A stretch of DNA of 64,000 nucleotides. Origin: Candidatus Thiosymbion ectosymbiont of Catanema sp. Cochon2018. Lineage in GTDB: Bacteria; Pseudomonadota; Gammaproteobacteria; Chromatiales; Chromatiaceae. Below are positions 42,426 to 55,241 of this stretch, piece after piece; position 1 is the first letter of the stretch; each line of letters begins with the position of its first letter. The notes beneath the pieces are model-generated. The model had not been told where the DNA came from. It saw nothing but the letters and a program-made list of their open reading frames with translations, and searched no databases. The translations under genes were made by a program, and so were the position numbers. The DNA lies in the NCBI GenBank assembly GCA_011392765.1, contig WYCW01000005.1, forward strand, positions 62,001 to 126,000, written 5' to 3'.

Positions 42426-42720
42426 GGGGCGTTCTCAATTGAGCCAAATTATCATAAAAATCAAGCCCGTAGGCTGGGTTACGGCCAGGGACGGCCAAAC
42501 CCGGCACACGGTATTGCGGATCGGAAAAGCTGGGTTTCGTTCCTTGCCACCCAGCCTACAACACTTAGATGATTGGTAGTGGTTGAATCCTAAGTGGTGC
42601 GGTTATGCGACTGTTGTTTTCAATTCCAAATCATAGCGGTGGAGGAAAAGAGCCAAGCAGATTTCACCACTTAGGATTTAGCCACTACCAGATGATTTAT
42701 TAATTGAGAACGCCCCCTAG
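42422..42720. repeat. MITE family B, interrupted by MITE C
   Basis: ctagggggcgttctcaattgagcc...taattgagaacgccccctag. Confidence 0.85.
42575..42689. repeat. MITE C (115 bp) with IS1-like ends and 8-bp target duplication AGATGATT
   Basis: ggtagtggttgaatcctaagtggtg...caccacttaggatttagccactacc; AGATGATT at 42567-42574 and 42690-42697. Confidence 0.9.
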
Positions 42721-42758
42721 TACATCGTTTCATCCTATCTTGCATGTTAACAATCTGA

Positions 42759-43104
42759 TTTTATTGTCCCAATACGTTAGTAAAAACTATGCACTTTAGT
42801 GCAAGACTTTTAGTATACTCTCATTCATGAGGTCTTACAGGAAATCATCGCATACGGTACATGACTTAAGGGTGCACCTTTGTACATTTCTTATCCTCCC
42901 GAGTTATCGGTTAGTGAGATTGTGAGATCCCTCAAAGGAAGAATTCCCCCATTTGAGGAAGCAGTATTGGGGTCGTCACTTGAGGGTGACTTTGAGTCAT
43001 TTTGGGCTGACTTTCAGTCTGAGGCGTTCAGTCGGCTTTAGCCGAAATAGCGACTTTCAGTCGCACCCCATACTATGGACTTTCAGTCCATAGTGGTTGA
43101 TTTT
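42759..43104 (+). mobile_element. IS200/IS605 tnpA-deletion derivative (346 bp), copy 2
   Basis: Matches copy 1 apart from one noticed substitution (ggttagtgag vs ggttagcgag). Confidence 0.8.
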
Positions 43105-43299
43105 ATTTTATAAATCATTATGTTATATGCTTTCAAACATGCAAAATATGCTGAAATGGGGTACTAGTACCTTGTTTCGCTTAATATTGCGGGTAGGTTC
43201 GTAGCCCAACATCGAATGTTGGGCACGCCGGATCGTCCCTGATCCGGCTTTGCCCACCCTTGTATGTCCTGTTTCTAAGGGAAAGCCAAGGATCAGGTA

Positions 43300-43497
43300 T
43301 AAAGGGATTTGATGGAGAGTACCTGGGGAAGCCGTCCCACCCGGAGGCCCCGAGCCTGTGCGTAGATTGGCTCCCCGCCCTCTTCGCCCATACCGAAGAG
43401 TATCCGAGGCCGTGAGCGATGCTCGTGAGCCTGCATACACAAGGTCGGTAGGCGAGGGTTCAGGGTCGGGGAACCAAGTCTTGATCCTAGCGCCTTT
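43300..43497 (+). ncRNA. Candidate IS110 bridge RNA/left-end leader
   Basis: About 200-nt ORF-less leader upstream of an IS110 recombinase with self-complementary stretches; position only, no model run. Confidence 0.35.
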
Positions 43498-43518
43498 TTG
43501 ACTGACGAGGAACCACCC

Positions 43519-44511
43519 ATGAACGTTGCCGGAATTGATGTCAGCGCCAAAACCGTTACCTTGGTCATCAGCCGCGATGAGCGCACCGGAAAACCCCGCG
43601 AGTTCAAGAATACCCCAGCCGGTCATGCGACCTTGCGCAACCGCTTGCGTAAGGCACACGTGAGCCGCGTCTGCCTGGAGGCCACCGGCCTCTATCACCT
43701 CGACCTAGCCCTGGCCCTGGAGGACGCCGGGCTACCCCTCATGGTAATCAACCCCAAGGCCGCCAAACGCTTCGCGGAGGCCTTCCAGACCCGCACCAAG
43801 ACCGATGCCGTCGATGCCGCAGTCCTGGCCCAGTTCGCCCTGCGCATGCCCTTCACACCCTGGCAGCGCCCCGATGACTTGGCCCTGGCTATCCGCGCCT
43901 GCGCACGCCGCATCGCCGCCCTCGACAAGCTCCGGACCCAAACCAAGAACCAGCTCCATGCGGCCCAACTGACCGCCATGACGCCGGATTTCCTCATCGC
44001 TAGCCTGCAGCAGACCGTTGCCTTCCTGGATGACCACATCGAACACCTGCGCCAACAGGCCCGCGACCTCATCGCCACGAATGAGGCGCGCCGGCACGCC
44101 TTCGACCTGCTGATCACCGTCACCGGCATTGCCGATGCCAGTGCCATCCAACTCCTCGGCGAGCTGTTGGTCTTGCCCGATGACATGCAGGCCAAACAAT
44201 GGGTTGCCATGGCCGGCCTCGATCCCCGACAACACCAGTCCGGCTCCAGCATCGACAAGAAGCCACGCATCTCCAATGCCGGCAACCGCTACCTGCGCCT
44301 GGCCCTTTACATGCCCGCTCTCAGCGCCGCACGCCATGATCCCAACGTCAGGGCCTATTACCGCCACCTCATCGAGGATCGCGGCCTCAAAAAGCTCCAG
44401 GCCCTCTGTGCCGTCATGCGTAAGCTCCTGCTCGCCATCCATGCCATGCTCAAGACTCAGAACCCCTTCGACAGCAGCCGCTTCTATACCCCCACCGAAA
44501 CGGCTGCCTGA
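43519..44511 (+). CDS. IS110-family transposase (DEDD N-terminal domain, transposase_20 C-terminus)
   Basis: MNVAGIDVSAKTVTLVI...KTDAVDAAVLAQFA...VTGIADASAIQLLGEL...QHQSGSSIDKKPRISNAGNRYLRLALYMPALSA. Confidence 0.93.
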   Translation: MNVAGIDVSAKTVTLVISRDERTGKPREFKNTPAGHATLRNRLRKAHVSRVCLEATGLYHLDLALALEDAGLPLMVINPKAAKRFAEAFQTRTKTDAVDAAVLAQFALRMPFTPWQRPDDLALAIRACARRIAALDKLRTQTKNQLHAAQLTAMTPDFLIASLQQTVAFLDDHIEHLRQQARDLIATNEARRHAFDLLITVTGIADASAIQLLGELLVLPDDMQAKQWVAMAGLDPRQHQSGSSIDKKPRISNAGNRYLRLALYMPALSAARHDPNVRAYYRHLIEDRGLKKLQALCAVMRKLLLAIHAMLKTQNPFDSSRFYTPTETAA

Positions 44512-44604
44512 TAAATCTGATTTATGTGCATAAGGTGAATCTTTGGGAATCAGGAGCTAAATTGGACTTGCATCGGAACAGAGTATCTACGCGGGCTGAT
44601 TTGC

Positions 44605-44775
44605 GGAGATACTTCAGAGATCGGGATCGAAATTCCGATTGCGATCCCGATCCCGATTTCGATTTCGACCTACCCAAGCTCTCCAACGGTTGGTTGGGCG
44701 CAGGAGATGGGGCCTTACGGGAGAGGGGCTGTTGGGGTCTTCATGCCTCGTCGGTCTGAGGCGAAGCCTCGCTAG
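44605..44775. repeat. Hexanucleotide-periodic repeat element, partial copy
   Basis: gatcgggatcgaaattccgattgcgatcccgatcccgatttcgatttcgacctaccc...gcctcgtcggtctgaggcgaagcctcgctag. Confidence 0.6.
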
Positions 44776-47564
44776 TGCTAGCGCTGTTGCTGTTGCTGGT
44801 GCCGTTGCTGGTGCTGGTGCTGTTGCTGTCGCTGTTGGTGGCGCTATCGGTGGCATTGTCGCTGGTACTTTCGTTAAGGTTTTCGCCGTTGTCGCTCTCG
44901 CCGGCATACTCGTTCTCTTTGTCGTTGACACTGGCACGCTAGGCATCGCCTTCGGTGTTGCGTTGGGTACTGGGATCATTGTTGGCTTTTTTTTCGACAA
45001 TAAAAGTGGTATCGCGGCAAGACGGTCCAAAGGGGATTTGCGTATCGGTGCCCAGGCCCAGGCTACTTGGCTATGGTTGAGCTGGGGGCTCTTTCTACCC
45101 CTGGCCGTCGCGGCTTATCTCCGGGGTCCCCCGATGGCAGGGATCAATGCAAAGCTGGATCCCCTGATCCTCTTTCTGAGTCTTGTGCCCCTGTTTCTGA
45201 CGGGTCTCCCGGCCTGGCCCCTGACGGCCGCATTGGCCCTTCGGCAGTATCGGTTACTTGCGGGCCAAGACCCGGCACCGGAGCGGCTGGCGCGGACCAT
45301 TGCCTTCCGCTGGCAGAGCTTCGCCTATCCCCTGCCCGGCCTGACTGCCTACCTGATCCGCCTGGGACAAGACGCGGGTCCGGCAGCAGCACTGGGTGCC
45401 ATCCAAGCGGTGCAGTTCAATACCCTTCAGTATGCCGCGGCGCGCCGGGCGGCCCGCGAACTGGCGTCCGATCCGGCGACTGCACTCCCCTTCTGTGGAA
45501 CCGTGGCGGTGAAAACCAATGGTGTAACCCTGGCGAGCTTGGGGCGGGTTGGTGCTGCGGGACACGCGGTCGCCGCACTGGCTCCGAAGCGGGATCAGGA
45601 GGATGAAGAACCTTTGCTGCTTGATTCGGGCGGCCGACCAAGTCAAGCAGAGGATTCGAGACCGGATCTGGCACGGATTCGGGAGCGGTTGCTTTCAGAA
45701 CGGGTCGATTATGCCAAGCAATGGCTGGAGGAGCTGGGAGAAGCCCCGTTGGTTCCCGGCCCTCCTGAATGCCGTCCGGGATCTCGCTAGCCTGTCGGAT
45801 CTCAGGCAGCTTGGCCGGCTGCTTCCCCGGTCGGGGCCTACTCCGAGCGACAATCTCTGGCTCAATAGCGGCTGGGTGATGATCCAGGTCGTCCGGACTG
45901 TGCTGAGCGACCTGGCGCGCTATGGCGATCTGACCACGGATGTTACCCGGCGCCGCCTGCTGGAGGCCAGCATCGGTCGCTTGCAGGTGGTGAACTGGGA
46001 AGATACGCCCGATTATTGGTGGAGCATTGCCGAAGAACTGGTCGCACACTGGATCGAGGTCCTGGAGGCCGAGGCCCGCCAGGCCCGGGAGTGGCTGCGC
46101 CTGGAGGTGGCCCCCCTGGCTGGAGGTTTCGTCCCCGGCGACCAGACCCTAGGGCTCCTGGTCCGCAACCCCACCGGCGAACCCGCCGCGGGGGGCGAGA
46201 TCCGGATGGTACCGACCGAGGGCCTGATCTGGGTCCATCCGCAGGCGCGGTTCGGTCCGCTGGAAGGAGGCAAGGAGACCCAGGTCCGGCTGGATTTCCG
46301 GGCCGAATCGGAGGGGGGCCTGCGCATTCAAGGCCGGCTCGAGGCCAGGGATCTGGGCGGTAACCCCTTTTCTCTGGACTTCGCCTTCCAAATCCAGGTA
46401 GCCAGGGCAGGACGTCCCTACGAATGTCCATCCTACCAGCCCTATGTAGTGGGGGAGGGGCTCCCCAACGACCGTGCCTTCGTGGGCCGGGAGGACATGT
46501 TGGACTGGCTGCGGGGCCTGTGGCTCCAGCCGGAGGGCAAACCGGCGGTGGTCCTGGTGGGTCAGCGGCGGATCGGCAAGACCAGTCTGTTGAACAAGAT
46601 CGAGCGTGTCGGCCTGCCGGGAACGGATCTGTTGGGACTGACCATCAATATCCAGGGGGTGGGCAGCGAGTACGATTTCTTCGATGAGGCCGCTCGGCGC
46701 ATATCGGAGCGGTTGGACCTGCCCCCAAACCCGCTGGACCGGAACGAGCCCTATGCGGCGTTCAAGACCTTTCTACAGGGTGTCCGGGGACGGCTCGGGG
46801 CCAGGCGCTTTCTGCTGATGCTCGACGAGGCGGATCTGCTCCCCGAGCGCCGCCTGGGCGAACGGCTGCCGGGCTTCCTGCGTGCCCTGATGCAGGAGCC
46901 CCAATACCCGACCCTGCTGCTCTTCTGCGGCACGATCCGATTGCGAACTATGGCGCGGGACTATTTCTCCATCCTGTTCAACACCGCCCGCTTCCGCACC
47001 CTGAGCTATATGACCCCGGAGGAGTCTACCCAGGTCTTGCAGAAACCGGCACAGGGGATCCTGGATTATGATCCGGCGGTGCTGGCCGATGCCTACCGCC
47101 TGACCCGGGGGCAACCTCTGTTGTTGCAGATGCTCGGGGCCGAGCTGGTGAATCGCTTCAACGAGCAGGCGCGCCGGGGTGAGGAACGCAGCGATTATGT
47201 GGATACCAACGACTTCGCCGCGGCCGTGGAACACGTGGTCCGGGCGGGGACCAACGCCGCTTTTGAAAACCACTGGGAGGATAGCGACGCGGCTGTTCAC
47301 CGGGTCCTCGCGGCGCTCGCCTGGGCCACGGACGAAGCGGCCCGGAAGCAGTCGGATATCGGCGGCCTCGAATCGGCCATGCACGAGACCCGCTTGTCCC
47401 TCCCCCGCGAGCGGACCTTTCCGATCCTGGAACGGCTGGCGGACGATGAGGTCCTGGAGCGGGACGGTCCCACCTACCGCTTCTGGGTCCCCCTCTACCG
47501 CCGCTGGGTCGCCTGGCGCTGGCCGCCGGAGCGGGTGCGGGAGGAGGGCATCGAGGTGAGCTGA
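44763..47564 (+). pseudogene. Membrane-anchored STAND/AAA_16 ATPase split by a +1 frameshift
   Basis: ORF 44639-45790 (TM segments, ...YAKQWLEELGEAPLV) continues as PALLNAVRDLASLSDL... in ORF 45549-47564 (VLVGQRRIGKTSLLNKI); extra C near 45755-45757. Confidence 0.7.
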
Positions 47565-47797
47565 TCGGGCACGGCCGGCCCTGAGGCATCCCCACGAAAT
47601 CCGCTGAACCACTTTCAGGCGTGCCATGAGTCAGAGCCGGCGGAACTCTTTGTGGGCTTGATCGTCATCCCAGTCCATGATTCTGACCCAAGACCCTAAG
47701 AAGCTGTCTAAAAACTAAGCCATTGATTTTTATCGACGCGAATCGAATGCTTCAAAGAGGCTACAGCTATTGTTGTGGGTACTTCGGCACTGCTGTA

Positions 47798-48574
47798 CTA
47801 GGCAAACGAGATCACTCCCCTGCGGCTGGATTCGATAAAGCGTACGATCTGGTGTGTCTGCGGGGAAGGATAGTCCCGCTCGGCCTGGGCGAGGGCCTCG
47901 GCCCGGCGCAGTCCCGAACGAAAGATGATGCGGTAGACGGCCTTGATGGTATTACGCTGCTCCCGGGTGTAGCCGTTGCGGCGGAGTCCGACGACGTTCA
48001 GGCCGATGATCCTGGCCCGGTGGCCATCGGCGATCACGAAGGGGGGCACGTCCTGGGGTACGCCGGTTACGCCTGCGATCATGGAGACGGCGCCGATCCG
48101 GCAAAATTGATGGATGGCCGTTTGACCGGACAAAAATACTTGGTCCTCCACCTCGACGTGGCCGGCCAGGGTGGCGGTATTCGCGAAGATGTTGTGGTCG
48201 CCGACAGTGCAATCGTGCCCTACATGGGCATAGGCCATCAAGAAGTTGTGGTCTCCGATACGGGTGCCTCGGTCTGTCTTGATGCCGCGGCTGATGTTTA
48301 CGCCTTCCTTGAAGTGATTGAAATCCCCGATGGTGAGGGGTGTACCCGCTCCCGGCCTGTATCCGAGATCCTGAGGTTCCGCGCCGATGGTGGCGCCGTG
48401 ACAGACGCGGTTGTCGCGACCCATGCGGGTGGCACCGTAGATGCGCACACAGCTCTCGATGACACAGCCCGGTCCGATGCTGGCCCCGCTCTCGACGATG
48501 GAGTAGGCCCCCACCTGGACGGACGGGTGGAGTTGGGCGCCGCTTTCGATGATAGCCGTGGCATGGATGCTCAT
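47798..48574 (-). CDS. lpxA: UDP-N-acetylglucosamine acyltransferase (LpxA)
   Basis: Hexapeptide repeats; [25 protein letters not shown]...[12 protein letters not shown]...[13 protein letters not shown]. Confidence 0.88.
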   Translation of the reverse strand: MSIHATAIIESGAQLHPSVQVGAYSIVESGASIGPGCVIESCVRIYGATRMGRDNRVCHGATIGAEPQDLGYRPGAGTPLTIGDFNHFKEGVNISRGIKTDRGTRIGDHNFLMAYAHVGHDCTVGDHNIFANTATLAGHVEVEDQVFLSGQTAIHQFCRIGAVSMIAGVTGVPQDVPPFVIADGHRARIIGLNVVGLRRNGYTREQRNTIKAVYRIIFRSGLRRAEALAQAERDYPSPQTHQIVRFIESSRRGVISFA

Positions 48575-48652
48575 GGCTGATCCGCTTGCCACCTGCCCGC
48601 AGGTCGCCGTGAGCAGTTGGCTGCCGATTTGCGGCGGGCGTTCCGGCCACCC

Positions 48653-50215
<1,563 letters not shown>

Positions 50216-50236
50216 GATGAATGTCGGCAGCCCCGC

Positions 50237-50548
50237 TCATGTGTGCCGACGGATCTCGTAATGCGCCATTTTCTTGCGCAAGGTACTGCGGCTCAAGCCA
50301 AGCAACCGTGCGGCCCGGGTTTGGTTGCCATGGGTGTAATCGAGCAAGGTTTCCAGCAGAGGAGGTTCGACCTCGCCCATGACCACTTGGTACAGATCAT
50401 TGACCTCGTAGCCATCGAGGTCCCGGAGGTAGTGCTCCACGGTACTACTCACGCACTCCCGCAGGGTCCTTGCGTGGCTTGCCGGTGGCGCGGTGAGCTG
50501 TTCCGGCAGGTCTTCGCTTTGTTGTGAGTCGGTTCTCTGTGCCGCCAT
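50237..50548 (-). CDS. fis: DNA-binding protein Fis
   Basis: LLETLLDYTHGNQTRAARLLGLSRSTLRKKM. Confidence 0.92.
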   Translation of the reverse strand: MAAQRTDSQQSEDLPEQLTAPPASHARTLRECVSSTVEHYLRDLDGYEVNDLYQVVMGEVEPPLLETLLDYTHGNQTRAARLLGLSRSTLRKKMAHYEIRRHT

Positions 50549-52168
50549 CCCGATATGACCCCTCGTGCCTCATTTCGTCATATTCTGCATGTTGAGAATC
50601 GGTAAGGGCGACTGCAAACTGTCTACTGACTCATAATAGCATCCATGGCCCCATAGTCTACTCAAATCGGTCTGCATACCGGGTGAACGCGGATAAATTG
50701 CTTCTCGATCAACAAGTTGCTTCCGGCAGTGTAGATCCTATGAAGGATGCAGCGGGTAACCGTAGAGGTAACCAACCGACGCGAACCCAAATGGTGCGGA
50801 CCTTCAGAGCAAGGACGCATCAATGGAGGCTGGAGCGGCAACGCAGTGGCGGTTGGCGTCTTGACGGCACGGCGGCAACGTGAGGAAGGGCCAGAATGGT
50901 GTTGCGAGACGGCTTAATTGAGAAGCCGGTCGGCGGCCGCTCACCGCCATCTGGCCGGGGATTGCGAACCGGTGGTGGATGCGGCCTGGTCGAGGTGCCG
51001 CGGCGTGCGCGGCGCGCAAGGCCGACCGGCTGGATGCGCGGGCGCTGTTGGCGCAGATCCGGCATGGGGGCGAGCAGGGGTCGGCGTGTTGCTCCGCAGG
51101 TTGGGTGTCAGGCCTGCGGGCCGACCGCGAGCGCGGGCTGCTGAGCCGCACGGCGACGAACCGGAGCAGCTAGTTGATGGCGCAAGATCTCGGCCGCGCG
51201 AAAAGGGCGGGTGGGGTGAGGTTTCGACGGGATGAGCCGAACCGCCGCATCGGAGTGGACGTCTGCGGGGGTGCAGCGCAACTACGGGCGGTGGTACCGA
51301 GATGAGGGCGGGATCGAAAGCCACCGTCCCAGGCGGTCGGGCAGGATGGTGCACCGGCAAGGGGGTGGTGCCGGGTGCGGCTCGAACTGCGGTTGGCGGG
51401 GTTACCAAGTCGGTATTCTGGCGGCTTGGAGCGGTACATACGACGGTCACATGGACGTGTCCAGTATCAGCAACGGGTACCGCGGGCAGACCAGGCCTTG
51501 TGGCCCATCCACACAAACCACCGTTGAAGAGTTAAGCCGGCGATCGATCGTGCCCGCCGGCACGCTACGACCTTGGGTTGGACGCCGGCGTGTGCTGCGG
51601 AGACGGCGTAAAGGACGCCAGTGATCCGCCGCTGCCGTAGCTTACGTTTCATCCCTTCTGAGCAACCGGGAGATAATCGAAAAAGGCCCGATCACAGGGA
51701 TGTTACGGGTTTTGCGGGGACAGTCCGTTGTCCGCCGAGTGAGAACCGACCCATTTAGTAGATGAGGCGTAATCACTGTGGTCACCCGTAAGGCGCATCT
51801 ACGTGAGGTGCCCGCTTTGACCGCACGGATAGAAGGTGGCGCCCTGTCTTTACCGCTAAAGATACCCGACGCAGACCGGTTCCTGCACCGGTAACCGAAC
51901 GCAGTGGATGGCCCTGTGGCCTTCCGTCCCAATCAGGGAGGAAATGCGGCCACACGAAGCACTCCGCGCCCTTCGGAAGCCGGCGTCGGGTGACAAGGGG
52001 GCATCGTAGGAGGGCCGGGCGAAGGCCGGCTTGTCCCACGAAAGAGAGGGAACTGGCCCGTGCCCAACACCGTTTCGGGCCGATTCGCGCGATTCGTAGT
52101 TTTCCCTAACCTCTCGGTTGTCGAGTTATCTGTCTGCCGACAGGTAGGCGCATGGGCTGGCGGCGAAA

Positions 52169-52456
52169 TTATTCGATTACCTTCGGGACCAGGTACAGTC
52201 CCTCTTCGGTCGCCGGTGCGATGCGCTGAAACAGGTCCCGTTGGTCGGGTTCGGAGGGCTCATCCGGTCGCAGCCGTTGCATCATGTCCAGGGGGTGGGC
52301 CAGGGGGGTGACCTGGTCGGTATCCACCGCGTTCATCTGCTCCACGAGGTTTAGGATTTTGGACAAGTCGACGGCGTAGCGGTCCTTCTCCGCATCGGAA
52401 ACGGCGAGCCGCGCCAGCCGGGCGATTTTCTCGACGTCGGTACGATCAAGTGACAT
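52169..52456 (-). CDS. gatC: Asp/Glu-tRNA amidotransferase subunit C
   Basis: [50 protein letters not shown]. Confidence 0.92.
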   Translation of the reverse strand: MSLDRTDVEKIARLARLAVSDAEKDRYAVDLSKILNLVEQMNAVDTDQVTPLAHPLDMMQRLRPDEPSEPDQRDLFQRIAPATEEGLYLVPKVIE

Positions 52457-52751
52457 TGGGATCTTCCGGAGGTGATGCGGATGCGTGCCCGCAACGCGAC
52501 AGCGCCCCGCCTACCATACGGAACAGGAGAAACGATCCAGGCAGTACGGGACAGGAGAAACGATCCGAGCAGTTACGAAAATAACATAGGCGCATGTGCG
52601 ATCGGAAATCTAAATCTTGCCCATCCGGTACTCTATTGCTAGATTATCCAGATTCAAGGCCGGTCGTAATCCGAACGGCACGCCAAGTCGATCTTCGGAC
52701 TTCAGGGGAAGTCCAAGGCGATTCCCAATTTTTTCTCCCACAGGTGATTAG

Positions 52752-53798
<1,047 letters not shown>

Positions 53799-53912
53799 CC
53801 GACCGAGCGTCGCTGCGATGCGGCGCTTGCCTCGGCCCTAACCGCTCCTCACTGGGAGCCGACCATCACCCCCCTATTCGTACAGGGTTCCTCGCCCTCT
53901 TTCCGCATTCTG

Positions 53913-54737
53913 TTGGCGGTGGTGTTCGCGATCGGGCTGATTGTGGCGGATCACCGCTACCAGCAGCTCGAGCAGCTGCGCTCCGCGCTTTCCGTCCTTG
54001 TCTATCCGGTATATTACTTGGCCAGTCTCCCGGACACCCTGATCCGGAAAGTGCGGGGCCAACTCGCCACGGAAGAAGAACTGCGCCGACACAACCGATC
54101 CCTGTACCGAGAAAATCTGGCGCTCAAGGGGCGGTTGCAGCAGCTCGAAACCCTGGAGGCGGAGAACATGCGCCTGAGGGATCTTCTGGGATCTCCGTTA
54201 AAGATCGGCGATCGGATGCTCATCGCCGAGCTGATGGCAGTCGATCTGGATCCCTACCGACAGCAGGTAATGATCGACCGGGGGGCTGCTTCCGGGGTGT
54301 TCGTCGGCCAGCCCGTCCTCGGCGCCAACGCCGTCATGGGACAGGTGACGCGGGTCGCCCCCCTATCCGCCACCGTATTGCTGATTACCGATGCCAGCCA
54401 CGGGCTGCCGGTACGGATCAACCGCAATGGGTTGCGTACCGTGGCCCGGGGTACGGGAACCGTCGACCGGCTGGAGTTGTCCCATTTGCCGCAGAACGCC
54501 GACGTGCGGGCCGGGGACCTGTTGGTGACCTCGGGGCTGGGCGGCCATTTTCCACCCGGCTATCCGGTGGCCCGGATCGCCGAGGTGCGCCTGGAACTGG
54601 GCAAGCCGTTCGCTACCGTCATCGCCGAGCCCACCGCACACCTGGACCGCAGCCGCGAGGTGCTGTTGGTCTGGACCCTGTCCCCGGATGAGTCCGCACC
54701 GCAAGGTACCGGCGAGGCCGTCCGGAAATCACCATGA
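53913..54737 (+). CDS. mreC: Rod-shape determining protein MreC (real start may be upstream)
   Basis: Coiled-coil LRRHNRSLYRENLALKGRLQQLETLEAENMRLRDLL; in-frame ITPLFVQGSSPSFRILL lies upstream of the listed start. Confidence 0.92.
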   Translation: MAVVFAIGLIVADHRYQQLEQLRSALSVLVYPVYYLASLPDTLIRKVRGQLATEEELRRHNRSLYRENLALKGRLQQLETLEAENMRLRDLLGSPLKIGDRMLIAELMAVDLDPYRQQVMIDRGAASGVFVGQPVLGANAVMGQVTRVAPLSATVLLITDASHGLPVRINRNGLRTVARGTGTVDRLELSHLPQNADVRAGDLLVTSGLGGHFPPGYPVARIAEVRLELGKPFATVIAEPTAHLDRSREVLLVWTLSPDESAPQGTGEAVRKSP

Positions 54738-55222
54738 GCGACTCCCCCGCCGACCGGTTCGGCGTGATTCTCGTTACCCTGGGTACGGCCCTGGTCCTGA
54801 CGGTCCTGCCCATGCCCCAATGGGCAGCTGAATTCCGCCCTCAGTGGATGGCGCTGACGTTGATCTACTGGGCCCTGGTTCTGCCGGCACGGGTGGGAGT
54901 ATTCTGGGCCTGGGGGGCAGGTCTGGTGATGGACGTCACCACGGGGACCGTGCTCGGTCAGTATGCACTGAGTCTGTCCGTACCCGTGTATCTGGTGGTA
55001 GAGCTGCACCGGCGAATCCGTCTATTTCCCCCCCGGCAGCAGGCCATATCCGTATGGGTACTGTTGCTGGTGGAACGCCTGCTTGCCCTCTGGGTGCTGG
55101 GGGCTATCGGTCAGCCTACGCCGCCCCTCGAGTATTGGATACCCACGTTCGTGGGTATGTTGCTGTGGCCTTTGCTGTTCATCCTGTTGCAGAACTTGAG
55201 CCGGCGTTTCGCCATAATCTGA
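54734..55222 (+). CDS. mreD: Rod-shape determining protein MreD
   Basis: Position in mre operon, hydrophobic; WGAGLVMDVTTGTVLGQYALSLSV. Confidence 0.9.
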   Translation: MSDSPADRFGVILVTLGTALVLTVLPMPQWAAEFRPQWMALTLIYWALVLPARVGVFWAWGAGLVMDVTTGTVLGQYALSLSVPVYLVVELHRRIRLFPPRQQAISVWVLLLVERLLALWVLGAIGQPTPPLEYWIPTFVGMLLWPLLFILLQNLSRRFAII

Positions 55223-55241
55223 GATCGAGGATTCGGACGGG

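Noticed and set aside
51640-52060. RNase P RNA, group II intron or other known structured RNA
   Set aside because: I could not match conserved core sequences by eye; left only as an unexplained gap pending an Rfam scan.
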